The notes: a model not told the origin generated them from the sequence alone. A stretch of 48,508 bases of DNA from Comamonadaceae bacterium (GCA_947373605.1 CANBYM010000008.1:1-48508), one strand, 5' to 3'; positions 26,949-35,667 are shown, numbered from the stretch's first letter. Made by a program: numbers and translations.

Positions 26949-27484
26949 CCATGGCGGTACATTCGATCACGGGTTTGCGGCACTGCCTCTTGACGGTACT
27001 TACAGCGTTGGTTGCGTGCACCGTCAGCGCGCCTGCGGGCGCTGCATCCGGCGAACCTGCCGTGCCGGCAAATGCCGCCGCGGCGCCCATACCCACCGTA
27101 GCCAAACATTCGCCCTTCCGGTCCACAATGATTACCGACAAGGCTAAAAAGCAGTATGTCGCCATGTGGGGCGTCGACAAACTGCGGGTGAGTTCCACCT
27201 CATCCGGTAACCTGATTCGCTTTACCTACCGTGTGGAAGTGGCTGAACTGGCCAAGCAGTTGGCTGAAAAAAATGCCACGCCTTATCTGTATGGGTTAGC
27301 GAGCCACGTGATGTTGCAGGTGCCGGTGATGGACAAGGTCGGACCATTGCGCCAAAGCGCGCCGCCAGTTGCCGGGCAGGAGTACTGGATGGTTTTCTCG
27401 AACAAAGGTAATCTTGTCAAAGTAGGTGATCGCGTGAACGTGGTGATTGGTACGTTTCATGCCGACGGTTTGATGGTGGAGTGA
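26945..27484 (+). CDS. Exported protein of unknown function, 179 residues
   Basis: A signal peptide (about residues 1-33, ending SAPAGAA) precedes a beta-rich domain. The domain has VDKLRVSSTSSGNLIRFTYR in the middle and EYWMVFSNKG followed by GDRVNVVIGTFHADGL at the end. The pattern looks like a conserved stand-alone beta-sandwich domain seen in other exported proteins, but I cannot name it. The start overlaps the preceding stop (ATGA), which indicates coupled translation. It contains no Cys and only a few His, so a copper site is not obvious. It may be an accessory subunit of the oxidase complex, by position only. Confidence 0.7.
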   Translation: MTMAVHSITGLRHCLLTVLTALVACTVSAPAGAASGEPAVPANAAAAPIPTVAKHSPFRSTMITDKAKKQYVAMWGVDKLRVSSTSSGNLIRFTYRVEVAELAKQLAEKNATPYLYGLASHVMLQVPVMDKVGPLRQSAPPVAGQEYWMVFSNKGNLVKVGDRVNVVIGTFHADGLMVE

Positions 27485-27522
27485 AATAGTTTTAACCTCA
27501 CAGGGCTCACAAGGAGAAATGT

Positions 27523-28284
27523 ATGAACACCAAAACTATCGTGGCGCTTGGCTGCCTTGCGTGCAGCTTCCACCTCGATGCCGCGGAACTCACTGCTGCG
27601 CAGATTGCCGCCAAGAATGTTGCAGCCCGCGGTGGCGCACAGGCGTGGCATGCCATTAACGGCTTGAGTATGTCCGGTGAAATGGACGCCGGTGGCACAC
27701 AGGATGTCAAGCTGCCTTTTCTGTTGAGCTTGAAGCGCCCCAACAAAAGTCGCCTGGAAATCAATGTTGCAGACAAAGTCGCCTGGCAAGCCTACGACGG
27801 TAAACAAGGCTACAAGTACCGTCCGTTTCTGAACCGTGATGAAGTGGAACCCTTCAACGAACAGGAGGCTAAGTCCGCCGCAACCAATGAGATCGACAGT
27901 CCACTGATGGACTACGCCAGCAAGGGCAGCAAGCTGGAATTGGTAGGACTTGATAAGGTCGAAGGCAAAGCAGCCTACAAATTGCGCCTCAGCCCCAAAG
28001 CCCGTTCACCGTACCATGTGTGGGTGGATGCCAGCAGTTTCCTGGAAGTCAAAGTGGAGGGTGAACCCCGCAAGCTGGATAGCCGTATGCACCCGGTGAT
28101 GGTGTATTACCGCGACTACAAGACCGTGAACGGCGTGACGATGCCGCAGGTTCTTGAAACGGCGGTGCAAGGTGTCGCGCAGACCCACAAAATTAAAATC
28201 ACCAGCTTCAAACTGAACCCGCCGTTAGACGATGCCCTGTTTGCGCAGCGGGCCATCTCCGCCACTGAGCCCCGGACGAATTGA
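27523..28284 (+). CDS. LolA-like periplasmic protein 1
   Basis: This is a 253-residue protein with a signal peptide (IVALGCLACSFHLDAA). Its body resembles the outer-membrane-lipoprotein-sorting (LolA-like) family of half-barrel proteins: ARGGAQAWHAINGL at the start of the domain, LPFLLSLKRPNKSRLEI, MDYASKGSKLELVG, HVWVDASSFLEVKV, and YYRDYKTVNGVTMP near the end. Such folds bind lipid or lipoprotein acyl chains in the periplasm. It is a paralogue of the next gene, three bases downstream. AAGGAG lies eight bases before ATG 27523. The cargo is unknown; escorting a lipid-modified part of this system, such as the secretin, is one possibility. Confidence 0.8.
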   Translation: MNTKTIVALGCLACSFHLDAAELTAAQIAAKNVAARGGAQAWHAINGLSMSGEMDAGGTQDVKLPFLLSLKRPNKSRLEINVADKVAWQAYDGKQGYKYRPFLNRDEVEPFNEQEAKSAATNEIDSPLMDYASKGSKLELVGLDKVEGKAAYKLRLSPKARSPYHVWVDASSFLEVKVEGEPRKLDSRMHPVMVYYRDYKTVNGVTMPQVLETAVQGVAQTHKIKITSFKLNPPLDDALFAQRAISATEPRTN

Positions 28285-28287
28285 CGG

Positions 28288-29154
28288 ATGCGCACAGACA
28301 AAGCCTGGCTCGGGGTTCTGTCCGGCAGTTTGCTGCTGTGGTTCGCGTGGACAGGCGCCTTGGCACAGCAAGCGCCCAAGGAAGCGGATGTGCAGATCGC
28401 TCGGATCCTGGAGCAAAACGCTGAGGCACGCGGCGGTGTGCAGGCCTGGCAGCGCATCCGGTCCATGGTGTGGGTCGGGCACGTGGAAGTGGCAAACCGG
28501 CCGGATCAAAACCTGCCCTTTATGCTGGACCAAAAGCGCCCTAGCAGTTCCCGCTTCGAAATCATCTCAAGCGGGCAAAAATCGGTGCGGATTTTTAATG
28601 GTAAAGAGGGCTGGAAGGCACGCAGCAATGGTTTGTCCAAGCCGGAAATGCAGGCGTTTTCGGACGATGAAATGCGCTTTGCGCACGACACAGCAGTAAT
28701 TGATGGCGTGCTGATGGACTACGCGGCCAAGGGTTACAACATTCGCCTGGCGGGCGACGACATGCTGGAGGGCCGAAAGCACCAAGTCTTGCTTGTGGCT
28801 TTGCCGGACGGCGTAGTGCACCGCGTATGGGTGGATGCGCAGACGTTCCTTGAAAGCCGGCTCGACAGGGAGGTCCGCAAAGCAGCGGGCCAGACGGCCG
28901 TGACCACGGTGCGCTACCGTGACTACCATGCCTTTGAAGGTTTGCTGATGCCCGTGGCCGTTGAAACCGGTGCCCAGCCGGGTTTCGAACCGGCTCGCAA
29001 ACTGGTCATTGAACGGATTGCACTGAACCCGGAGTTGGGTAACGATATGTTCGAGCGGCCGGGCCAGCAGGCTGCCGCCAAGCTGGGGCGTATCACGGTG
29101 GATACGCGCAGCGCAGCCAACCAGGGGCGGTCTGTATCGGCACCCCCACAGTAA
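28288..29154 (+). CDS. LolA-like periplasmic protein 2
   Basis: This is a 288-residue paralogue of the previous product with the same ordered motifs: ARGGVQAWQRIRSM, LPFMLDQKRPSSSRFEI, MDYAAKGYNIRLAG, RVWVDAQTFLESRL, RYRDYHAFEGLLMP. A signal peptide (VLSGSLLLWFAWTGALAQ) is present. About 40 extra residues at the C-terminus are unlike the neighbour. Tandem duplication followed by divergence is the simplest origin. Two copies may act as a pair or handle different cargo. The cytochrome gene starts five bases after its stop. Confidence 0.8.
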   Translation: MRTDKAWLGVLSGSLLLWFAWTGALAQQAPKEADVQIARILEQNAEARGGVQAWQRIRSMVWVGHVEVANRPDQNLPFMLDQKRPSSSRFEIISSGQKSVRIFNGKEGWKARSNGLSKPEMQAFSDDEMRFAHDTAVIDGVLMDYAAKGYNIRLAGDDMLEGRKHQVLLVALPDGVVHRVWVDAQTFLESRLDREVRKAAGQTAVTTVRYRDYHAFEGLLMPVAVETGAQPGFEPARKLVIERIALNPELGNDMFERPGQQAAAKLGRITVDTRSAANQGRSVSAPPQ

Positions 29155-29159
29155 TACGG

Positions 29160-30806
29160 GTGGAACTTGTGAACCGCTTGTTCCACCTACCCCGCACTGC
29201 CGTTGTATTGTTGGCCTGGTTCGTCGGCTGTACGGTCTGGGCGGCCCAAGGCGTGGACGCAGGGCGGGCGATTTACCTGGAGGGCCAGTTGGCTTCCGGC
29301 GCGCCTTTGCAGGCCAGCCGCGATGGCGGGACAACCCTGGTAGGCAAGGATGCGGCCTGCGTCAATTGCCACAGGCGCAGCGGTTATGGCGGACAGGAGG
29401 GGCGCAGCACCATACCGCCCATTACCGGACTCTACCTGTTTCATCCGCGCAACCTTGAGGCCGAACACGACCTGCCTTATGTAGCCGGGATGCGCGGTGA
29501 GCGCGACCCCTATACCGACTCCACCCTGGCCCGTGCGCTGCGTGAGGGGCTGGATGCACAGGGTCGAGCGCTCAGCTTCCTGATGCCGCACTTTGCGCTT
29601 GGTGATGCCGATATGGCAGCGCTGATTGGCTACTTGCGGCAGTTAGACAAGAGCCGCGTGCCGGGTGTGGACGATGGCACGCTGCATTTGGCCACCATTA
29701 TCACGCCCGACGCTGAACCGCGTAAACGCCAGGGCATGCTGGCGGTGTTAAACCAGTTTTTTGCGGACCGCAATATACGCCAGCCGAAGATGCCGGCACA
29801 CATGTTCACTTCAGGCAAAACCGCCTATAGCAAATCGATGTTTCGCTCCCACCAGCAGTGGCAATTGCATGTTTGGGAGCTAAGTGGACCGCCTTCTGGT
29901 TGGCAAAAGCAGTTGGAAAAATTCCTGGCGCGTGAACCTGTGTTTGCAGTGATCTCGGGCTTGGGTGGCAAGACCTGGGAACCGGTCAATGCCTTTTGTG
30001 AGGCTGCCGCTTTGCCCTGTCTATTTCCGAATGTGGATTTGCCGGTGGACAGGGCGGGTAGCCACTATGGGCTGTACTTTTCTAAAGGCGTGGTGTTGGA
30101 AGCAGAACTGATTGCGAACCGGTTGTTGGACGGGACTGCGCCGTTGCGCAACGTGTTGCAGGTGTATCGCGCGGGAGACGTAGGCGAAGCCGCTGCACAA
30201 TCTCTGGCTATGCAGCTAAAACAGCTGGACGTGCATATAAGCAGCACGGTCCTTGCTGCCGATGCGCCGGCAGAAGCCGTGGCGGCCACGCTGGAACATG
30301 CCGCGCCCGGCGATGTGCAGATACTCTGGTTGCGCCCGGCGGATATCGCTGCGCTGCCACTGAGCCCGAGCGGCGATGCGGTGGTGTACATGTCCGGTCT
30401 CATGGGCGAGCTGGAAAACACGCCATTGCCACCGGCATGGCGCGGCCAGACGCACATGACTTACCCGTTTGACCTGCCGGATGCGCGGCGCGTGCGCGTT
30501 GATTTTGCCCTTGGCTGGTTTAACTTGCGCAAGATTGCCGTGACTGCACTGCAGGTGCAGGCAGATACGTACCTGGCCTGCGGCCTGTTGTCGGAAACAC
30601 TGAACCACATGGCGGACAACCTGGTGCGCGACTACCTGTTGGAGCGCATGCAGGATTTGCTGGAACACCGCGTTGTGACCGGGTACTACCCGCGCCTGGC
30701 GCTGGCCAATGGCCAGTACTTCGCCTCCAAGGGCGGGTATATCGTTCACTTTGCCGATGCCAGCGGCCGGCGCGTGATCGCTGAGCAGGGCTGGACGGTG
30801 CCCTGA
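29160..30806 (+). CDS. Cytochrome c fused to a type-1 periplasmic binding protein domain
   Basis: This is a 548-residue exported protein. After a signal peptide (VVLLAWFVGCTVWAA) comes a mono-haem cytochrome c domain with CVNCH (C67, C70, H71) and a likely axial Met in LSFLMPHFAL. From about residue 175 the sequence resembles the ligand-binding proteins of branched-chain-amino-acid ABC transporters (HLATIITPDAEPRKRQGM, AVISGLGGKTWEPVN, LYFSKGVVLEAELIANRLL). No transporter permease lies nearby. The protein could pass electrons between the oxidases and the respiratory chain while binding a small ligand. This is inference. GTG 29160 is used; GTG 29169 is an alternative. Its stop is six bases from the stop of the facing regulator gene. 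Confidence 0.85.
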   Translation: MELVNRLFHLPRTAVVLLAWFVGCTVWAAQGVDAGRAIYLEGQLASGAPLQASRDGGTTLVGKDAACVNCHRRSGYGGQEGRSTIPPITGLYLFHPRNLEAEHDLPYVAGMRGERDPYTDSTLARALREGLDAQGRALSFLMPHFALGDADMAALIGYLRQLDKSRVPGVDDGTLHLATIITPDAEPRKRQGMLAVLNQFFADRNIRQPKMPAHMFTSGKTAYSKSMFRSHQQWQLHVWELSGPPSGWQKQLEKFLAREPVFAVISGLGGKTWEPVNAFCEAAALPCLFPNVDLPVDRAGSHYGLYFSKGVVLEAELIANRLLDGTAPLRNVLQVYRAGDVGEAAAQSLAMQLKQLDVHISSTVLAADAPAEAVAATLEHAAPGDVQILWLRPADIAALPLSPSGDAVVYMSGLMGELENTPLPPAWRGQTHMTYPFDLPDARRVRVDFALGWFNLRKIAVTALQVQADTYLACGLLSETLNHMADNLVRDYLLERMQDLLEHRVVTGYYPRLALANGQYFASKGGYIVHFADASGRRVIAEQGWTVP

Positions 30807-30812
30807 CCGACA

Positions 30813-31520
30813 TTATTCCAATGAGGCAAAGCCAGAGGGTGAGACACCTATCAGCCTTGAGATCGCCTGCGGTCGCTCCACCAATCCCATTTCAATAGCC
30901 GCAAGGGTCAGCTCGCAAGCATTGCGCAAGCCCAGTTTCTGCATCAAACTGGAGCGGTATTTTTCCACCGTCTTAGAGCTTACACATAACAATTCGGCGG
31001 CACTCCGGTTGGTACGACCTTCGGCAATTAATTGCAAAATGCCGCGCTCGCGCGTTGTCAGCAGGTCGATGCCGGTCTTACGGCCGTTGGCCACCTCGGG
31101 GTGCAGGAAACTCTCCACCAGGTGGCCTGAGACATCCGGACTGAGGTACTTTTTGCCTGCCGCTACGCTGTTGAGCGCCATCACAAGTTCATCGACACTG
31201 GCACTTTTGAGCACGTAACCGTCAACGCCGGCGCCGAGTGCCGAACGCACATAGTCTTCGGTGCGCATGCTGGTCAGTAAAGCCGCCTTGACCCGTGTCA
31301 AGCGGCGCTTGAATTGCGTCACGGTATCCAAGCCCTGGCTGCCTGTGGTGTGCAGGTCCATCAACACAATGTCGGGCTCCTGCCGCTGGGCTACTTGCAC
31401 TATGTCGCGGCTGACACCCACGTCATCGACAATCGTGAAATCCGGATGCGCCGAAAGCAGGGCGCGCAGGCCCTTGCGAAACAGTATGTGGTCATCCACG
31501 AGCAGAATTTTGTTATTCAT
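30813..31520 (-). CDS. LuxR/NarL-family response regulator
   Basis: This is a 235-residue regulator. The receiver domain starts ILLVDDH with phospho-acceptor D55 (IVLMDLHTTGSQG) and the conserved Lys in GYVLKSA. The C-terminal LuxR-type helix-turn-helix reads LTTRERGILQLIAEG then AAELLCVSSKTVEKYRSSLMQKLG. AAGGAAG lies about eight bases before ATG 31520, and the gene begins 20 bp after the last pseudopilin gene. It is therefore probably the final gene of the secretion operon. No partner kinase is adjacent. It may regulate the secretion or oxidase genes, together with the OmpR-type system at the other end. Confidence 0.92.
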   Translation of the reverse strand: MNNKILLVDDHILFRKGLRALLSAHPDFTIVDDVGVSRDIVQVAQRQEPDIVLMDLHTTGSQGLDTVTQFKRRLTRVKAALLTSMRTEDYVRSALGAGVDGYVLKSASVDELVMALNSVAAGKKYLSPDVSGHLVESFLHPEVANGRKTGIDLLTTRERGILQLIAEGRTNRSAAELLCVSSKTVEKYRSSLMQKLGLRNACELTLAAIEMGLVERPQAISRLIGVSPSGFASLE

Positions 31521-31540
31521 AAAGCACTTCCTTCTATCGA

Positions 31541-32065
31541 CTACGGCCTTACCGGATTAATACGAACTGCAACATTCGGAGGGGTCACCGAAGAACCGTT
31601 GGCGCGGGTGGGAATGGCGAAGACAAAAGACCAGTCCTCGTAGCTTTCTTTCATCTTGAATCCTGCATTGGCGGGTACAAAGCCGTCCTGTTTTATCGGT
31701 TGCGCTTTCGACTTGCTGTAAACGCCGGCCAGCCGGTCGCCGATGCGTACCTCGCCCCATTCGTCGCCGCCGGTGATCGGGTCCGGGTAGAGTCGACGCA
31801 AATACCGCACAGGTGTCGGGTAGCGCTCGTCCTCCAGCAGCATCGCCATGTTGGTCGGTAACTGTCGTGGCTGCCCGGTTGGCGCACCGTAGTAGTACTT
31901 GCGGATTGCCTGCCGGTACTGGTCGCCGACAAACAGCAAGTCCTGCTCGCGCTCGCGCTGACGTTCCAGCGCCCAGTTGTCGACCATGGCCATCAGGCCG
32001 ATACTGCCCAGTGCCAGGGTGATCAGCATACCCAGCAACATCATGCCGCGTTCGTGCGCCATCAT
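31541..32065 (-). CDS. Pseudopilin lacking Glu at +5 (GspK-like position)
   Basis: This is a 174-residue type II secretion pseudopilin-like protein with a short leader MMAHERG and then a hydrophobic helix MMLLGMLITLALGSIGLMAM. Cleavage would follow Gly7, and the +5 residue is Gly rather than the Glu of major pseudopilins. The tip pseudopilin GspK also lacks Glu5, so a tip role is plausible. The protein is shorter than typical GspK and lacks its large domain as far as I can see. The start overlaps the preceding stop by four bases (ATGA). Confidence 0.78.
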   Translation of the reverse strand: MMAHERGMMLLGMLITLALGSIGLMAMVDNWALERQREREQDLLFVGDQYRQAIRKYYYGAPTGQPRQLPTNMAMLLEDERYPTPVRYLRRLYPDPITGGDEWGEVRIGDRLAGVYSKSKAQPIKQDGFVPANAGFKMKESYEDWSFVFAIPTRANGSSVTPPNVAVRINPVRP

Positions 32066-32496
32066 TGGTTTTCCTGCTGTGCTGTTGAATTCATCGGGCT
32101 TACCGGCGGCACGACCGTTACTGCAGCCCTCGGGCTGGCCTGTACGTCATACACGTTGCCCGCCGATGTATCTGGGGGCGGCAGTACCACCCACGCCGTG
32201 GATTCGCTCACCGGGTCCAGCGGAATCTGGCGCAAATATTTCTTGGTCACCAGTTCTTCCAGAGCGTCGGGATAGCGTCCCTGATCGGCAAAGAACTTGT
32301 CGATGGCATCGCGCAACGTCGCGATGTTTTGTGCCTGCACGCGTAATCGACCGTTGTCCAGTGCGGCGAAATAGCGCGGCACTGCGAGCGTTAGCAAAGT
32401 TGCGATCAGCGTCATCACCACCAGCATCTCGATCAGGGTAAAGCCACGCCGGTAGCAACTGCGTGGGGACGGTGGTGGCAGGGCGGGCCGGAACAT
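32062..32496 (-). CDS. Type II secretion pseudopilin (GspG/H-like)
   Basis: This is a 144-residue prepilin-like protein. A basic leader ends in RRG, followed by FTLIEMLVVMTLIATLLTLA, which keeps Glu at +5 for assembly. The C-terminal part has FADQGRYPDALEEL and the IPLDPVSESTAW segment typical of short GspG-like pseudopilins. A TTG at 32508 gives a slightly longer version that overlaps the previous gene by seven bases. ATG 32496 is chosen for its normal codon and leader length. It would be processed by a prepilin peptidase, which is not encoded in the window. Confidence 0.85.
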   Translation of the reverse strand: MFRPALPPPSPRSCYRRGFTLIEMLVVMTLIATLLTLAVPRYFAALDNGRLRVQAQNIATLRDAIDKFFADQGRYPDALEELVTKKYLRQIPLDPVSESTAWVVLPPPDTSAGNVYDVQASPRAAVTVVPPVSPMNSTAQQENQ

Positions 32497-32501
32497 GGCG
32501 T

Positions 32502-33011
32502 TTACCAATGGGCGTAAGGAGTGCCGTCCAGCGCGATGGCGCTGGATTTGGAAGACACGTCAAACACATCATCGCCAGGTTGCGGGTCGTCGGCCCGGCT
32601 GGCGTAAGCACGCGTGTTCCAGGTCTGCTCCGGCGGCAGTGACTGGTCGCTATTGAACGGGTCGCGCGGTAACTGGCGCAGGATCACTATGCGCTGTGAA
32701 GCCAGGCTGCCGCTGGCGTCGGGCTTGGCGGCTAGGTCCAGCGACTGAGTCAGAACGTCCAGCGTGGGCGGGTAACCGGAAGCCCCTAGATCGCGCTTGA
32801 GGCTGCCGCTGTCGGTGGCGGCCTTGTAGGTGTCCAGCGCACCGCGAATTACGCGCAGGGCATGGCGCAGCTCGGCCTCTTTCATCCGGGTGGCCGTCAC
32901 TTCAAACAGCGGTAGCGCCAGCATAGACACCAGTCCAGTCAACGCGAGTGTGATCACCAGCTCGATGAAAGTGAAGCCGCGCTCGGTGTTGCAATGTCCA
33001 AACACTTTCAT
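32502..33011 (-). CDS. Type II secretion pseudopilin (GspG/H-like)
   Basis: This is a 169-residue prepilin-like protein with a short leader (MKVFGHCNTERG) and FTFIELVITLALTGLVSMLA, with Glu at +5. The rest contains LRVIRGALDTYKAATDSG and a LRQLPRDPFNSDQSLPP segment similar to the DP-containing loop of GspG. The start overlaps the secretin stop as ATGA. Together with the next two genes it gives four pseudopilins in the cluster, counting the GspG-type gene at the operon start. Confidence 0.87.
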   Translation of the reverse strand: MKVFGHCNTERGFTFIELVITLALTGLVSMLALPLFEVTATRMKEAELRHALRVIRGALDTYKAATDSGSLKRDLGASGYPPTLDVLTQSLDLAAKPDASGSLASQRIVILRQLPRDPFNSDQSLPPEQTWNTRAYASRADDPQPGDDVFDVSSKSSAIALDGTPYAHW

Positions 33012-35107
33012 TGCGCCGCCTTGTCATCGGTTGCAGCCGCTGCAGGCGTGGTGCCGGAAGGAGGCGCAATTGCTGCGGCTGGGGCGGGCGCTGCCGCCGG
33101 CTCGGGGATAACCACCGGCGGCATCCCGGCCATGCCGCGGGCGCTGTTCAAATAGGGCAGCAGTGCACGTGCGCTGGCCGGTGCTTGCGCACCCGGTGTG
33201 CCGGTACCGCTTTGCACTGCCGTTGCAGCAGGTGTCGCCGGAGCGTTCGCAGTTCTGGCCGGTGTGCCTGATGTTGCCGCCGTGGCGCTGCCGGACTGGA
33301 TGCGCACGGTGCCGATGGAGTCCAGTTGCAGAGGTCGCTCGCGTGTGCTGTCTTCGGTGCCGGAGAACACTGAGAGCACGGCTGCATCCGGAAGCGTTGG
33401 TGCACGCAGGATGTGCGGCGTCACGGTCATCACGATTTCGGTTTTGTTGTTGGTGCCGCTGTTATTGCCAAAAATGCGGCCCACCACCGGCAGATGTCCG
33501 AGGCCAGGGATCTTGTCGGCCACATTGCGGTCCTGTGAATTGATCAGGCCACCCATGATCTGCGTCTCTCCATCGCGCAGGCGCACCGCTGTCTGCGCAT
33601 TGCGGGTGCCGATTTGATAGGCCAGCGAGCCATTGGGTCCGGTGATTTCCTTGGCGATGGAACTCACTTCCAGCGAGATACGTATACCCACCTCCTGGTC
33701 GTTGTATATCTGCGGCTCGAAGTCCAGCTTGAGACCCACATCCTGGTACTGCACCGAGCCGGTCACCACCCCGGCACCGGTTTGCACCGGGGTCACGGTG
33801 TTGGTAATGGTAGGTATGCGGTCGCCGATGAGAATGCGCGCCTTTTCCTTGTTGCGAGCGCGAATGTGGGGGCTGGCAAGGATGTTGGTGTCGGTGTCCT
33901 GCAACTGAAAGTTCAACCCCAACGATAGCGGCGTGGCCAGCAGGTCATTGCTGCCGATCGCCTGCAATGCGCCCAGCGTGAGCGGTCCGTTGGCCGGAGT
34001 CGGTGTGGACAGGCCAAAGGAGGTTGGCAACTGGATTCCCAGGTTGGTCAGCCGGTCCAGTGACACTTCCAGCACTTCGACTTCAAGCATCACTTCGGCA
34101 TCGGGCACGTCGTGCGCGGCAATCACTTTGGATGCCACGGCGATGGCGTCCGGCGTGTCGCGCATCACCAGTGTGCCGCTGCGCTCGTCGACCGAAATGT
34201 CCTTGACCTTGAGTACCGTCTTGAGCACGGTTTGCAGGTACTTAACATCTGCGTTGGCAATCTGGAATGTACGAACCTGCAAGTCTTGGTATTCCTTTTG
34301 CTTGGCCGCGGTCGCAGGGTAGATGAATAGGGTGTTGGCGTTGACTGTTCGCTTTTCCAACTGGTTTTGAAGCAGGATCATGTCCACCGTGTCGGCAATC
34401 GCTGCATCCTTGACGAAGATGGTGGTCTTCAAGTCGGGGCGCACGTCGCGATCCAGGATCAGGTTCAGGCCGCTGGTGCGTGACAGCGCTTCAAACACCA
34501 TGCGCAGGTTGGCATCGCGGAACTGCAACGTCACCGGATTGTTCATGATGGACTGAGCAGCGATTTTTTCATTGCGAGCGTCGTTGGCCTTTTCCTCCTG
34601 TTCGGCCAGCCGTGCCAGTTGGGCTTTGGCAGCCGCGTTGCTGGGATTCACCACCAGCGCAGCGCGCGCCTTGTCGCGCGCCAGATCAAGGTGGCCCTCG
34701 CGCTGCATACGCTCGGAGTCTGCTACCAGACGGGCGGTGCGCACGTCTAATTCGATAGTGGCAAGGCCACGCCTGGCCAGTGCGCTGGAGGGGCGGATCT
34801 TTAGAATCTTGGCGTACAGCGCCTGCGCCATCGTGGTGTCACCGGCTTGGCGCGCGGCATCTGCCTGCTGCAACAGTTTGTCGGTGTAGATGTCGCTCTG
34901 CTTGAGCATGTCGATGCGGTATTCGGCATTGCTGGGCTCCTGCTTGGATGCCTCCTGTAGCATTTTCATTCCTTCGTCCTCCTGCCCCTCGTTCATCAGC
35001 CGCATGCCATCGCTGTGCAAGCGGCTGCTGGCGCAGCCCCACAGCATCACGGCACAGGCAACCAGGCTCAGACGCAGCCATTTTGGCGGGGTGTTGTGCG
35101 GGCTCAT
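33008..35107 (-). CDS. Secretin lipoprotein (GspD/PilQ/MshL-like)
   Basis: This is a 699-residue outer-membrane secretin. A lipoprotein signal ends at MLWGC (C25). Residues ~30-210 are TPR-like helical repeats (EASKQEPSNAEYR, LKIRPSSALARRGL). N-domains follow (NLILDRDVRPDLKT; RTFQIANADVKYLQTVLKTV; GTLVMRDTPDAIAVASKVI). The secretin core has VMLEVEVLEVSLDRL, GLKLDFEPQI and TQIMGGLINSQDRNVADKIP then GLGHLPVVGRIFG. A Pro/Ala-rich tail of ~120 residues ends the protein. The open frame continues upstream of ATG 35107, but that part only overlaps the pilP-like gene. The start overlaps that gene's stop (ATGA). It should form the outer-membrane channel of the neighbouring secretion system. Confidence 0.93.
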   Translation of the reverse strand: MSPHNTPPKWLRLSLVACAVMLWGCASSRLHSDGMRLMNEGQEDEGMKMLQEASKQEPSNAEYRIDMLKQSDIYTDKLLQQADAARQAGDTTMAQALYAKILKIRPSSALARRGLATIELDVRTARLVADSERMQREGHLDLARDKARAALVVNPSNAAAKAQLARLAEQEEKANDARNEKIAAQSIMNNPVTLQFRDANLRMVFEALSRTSGLNLILDRDVRPDLKTTIFVKDAAIADTVDMILLQNQLEKRTVNANTLFIYPATAAKQKEYQDLQVRTFQIANADVKYLQTVLKTVLKVKDISVDERSGTLVMRDTPDAIAVASKVIAAHDVPDAEVMLEVEVLEVSLDRLTNLGIQLPTSFGLSTPTPANGPLTLGALQAIGSNDLLATPLSLGLNFQLQDTDTNILASPHIRARNKEKARILIGDRIPTITNTVTPVQTGAGVVTGSVQYQDVGLKLDFEPQIYNDQEVGIRISLEVSSIAKEITGPNGSLAYQIGTRNAQTAVRLRDGETQIMGGLINSQDRNVADKIPGLGHLPVVGRIFGNNSGTNNKTEIVMTVTPHILRAPTLPDAAVLSVFSGTEDSTRERPLQLDSIGTVRIQSGSATAATSGTPARTANAPATPAATAVQSGTGTPGAQAPASARALLPYLNSARGMAGMPPVVIPEPAAAPAPAAAIAPPSGTTPAAAATDDKAAQ

Positions 35108-35664
35108 CGTGTTGCTCCAGTGACGGCAAGTGTCTGCCGCGTTTTCAGCGGCAGGTAGGTCAGCGTGATTTGTTGTGCCGTAATACTGTCCACGCTGTAG
35201 TTGTTCTCGACGGTATCGCCGGTGGCGACCACCAGTAAGGTATCTCCACGGGCCAGAAAAGCCTTGGGCTGATCTATGCCCACACCTTTTTCGAGCAAGC
35301 CGACAAAGGTAAAGGGCAGTGGCGGCGCGGTGGGTACGACCACCACGGGTGGCGGCGGTGGGGCCGGCGGGGGAGACGCCTTGGGCGGCGGCAACCAACT
35401 CATCAGTGCAAATGCATCACCCCCTGGCACGGGCGAATGCTGCACGCGCTTGGGCGCAAGAAGTGACGGGTCGCTCTCCAGCGGAGTGCTGCCGGCGCTA
35501 TCCGCCAGTGTGTAGCCAATCACCGCATTGCCAGTGGGTTTTGCCAGAACCGGCAGATCGGCTGTGGCCTGTGGCGTTGGCGACCAGTACACGGCAAGGT
35601 ATGCGCTGGCACCCAAGGCGAGTGCCAGCAAGGCGGAACGGGCGCTGTGCTTCAGGCGGCTCAT
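35104..35664 (-). CDS. PilP/GspC-like inner-membrane linker protein
   Basis: The product has 186 residues with one N-terminal membrane segment (LLALALGASAYLAVYW). A Pro-rich linker (about 90-110) and a small C-terminal beta domain follow (PLPFTFVGLLEKG, AFLARGDTLLVVATGD, QITLTYLPLKTRQTL). The layout matches PilP or the HR domain of GspC, which contacts secretin N-domains from the inner membrane. GGAGGTGA lies just before ATG 35664. Sequence similarity is limited, so the role rests on layout and place between the pilO-like and secretin genes. Confidence 0.75.
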   Translation of the reverse strand: MSRLKHSARSALLALALGASAYLAVYWSPTPQATADLPVLAKPTGNAVIGYTLADSAGSTPLESDPSLLAPKRVQHSPVPGGDAFALMSWLPPPKASPPPAPPPPPVVVVPTAPPLPFTFVGLLEKGVGIDQPKAFLARGDTLLVVATGDTVENNYSVDSITAQQITLTYLPLKTRQTLAVTGATR

Positions 35665-35667
35665 GGG

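Noticed and set aside
29160..30806. Amino-acid ABC transporter operon
   Set aside because: Only the binding-protein-like domain is present, fused to a cytochrome domain, with no permease or ATPase gene beside it.
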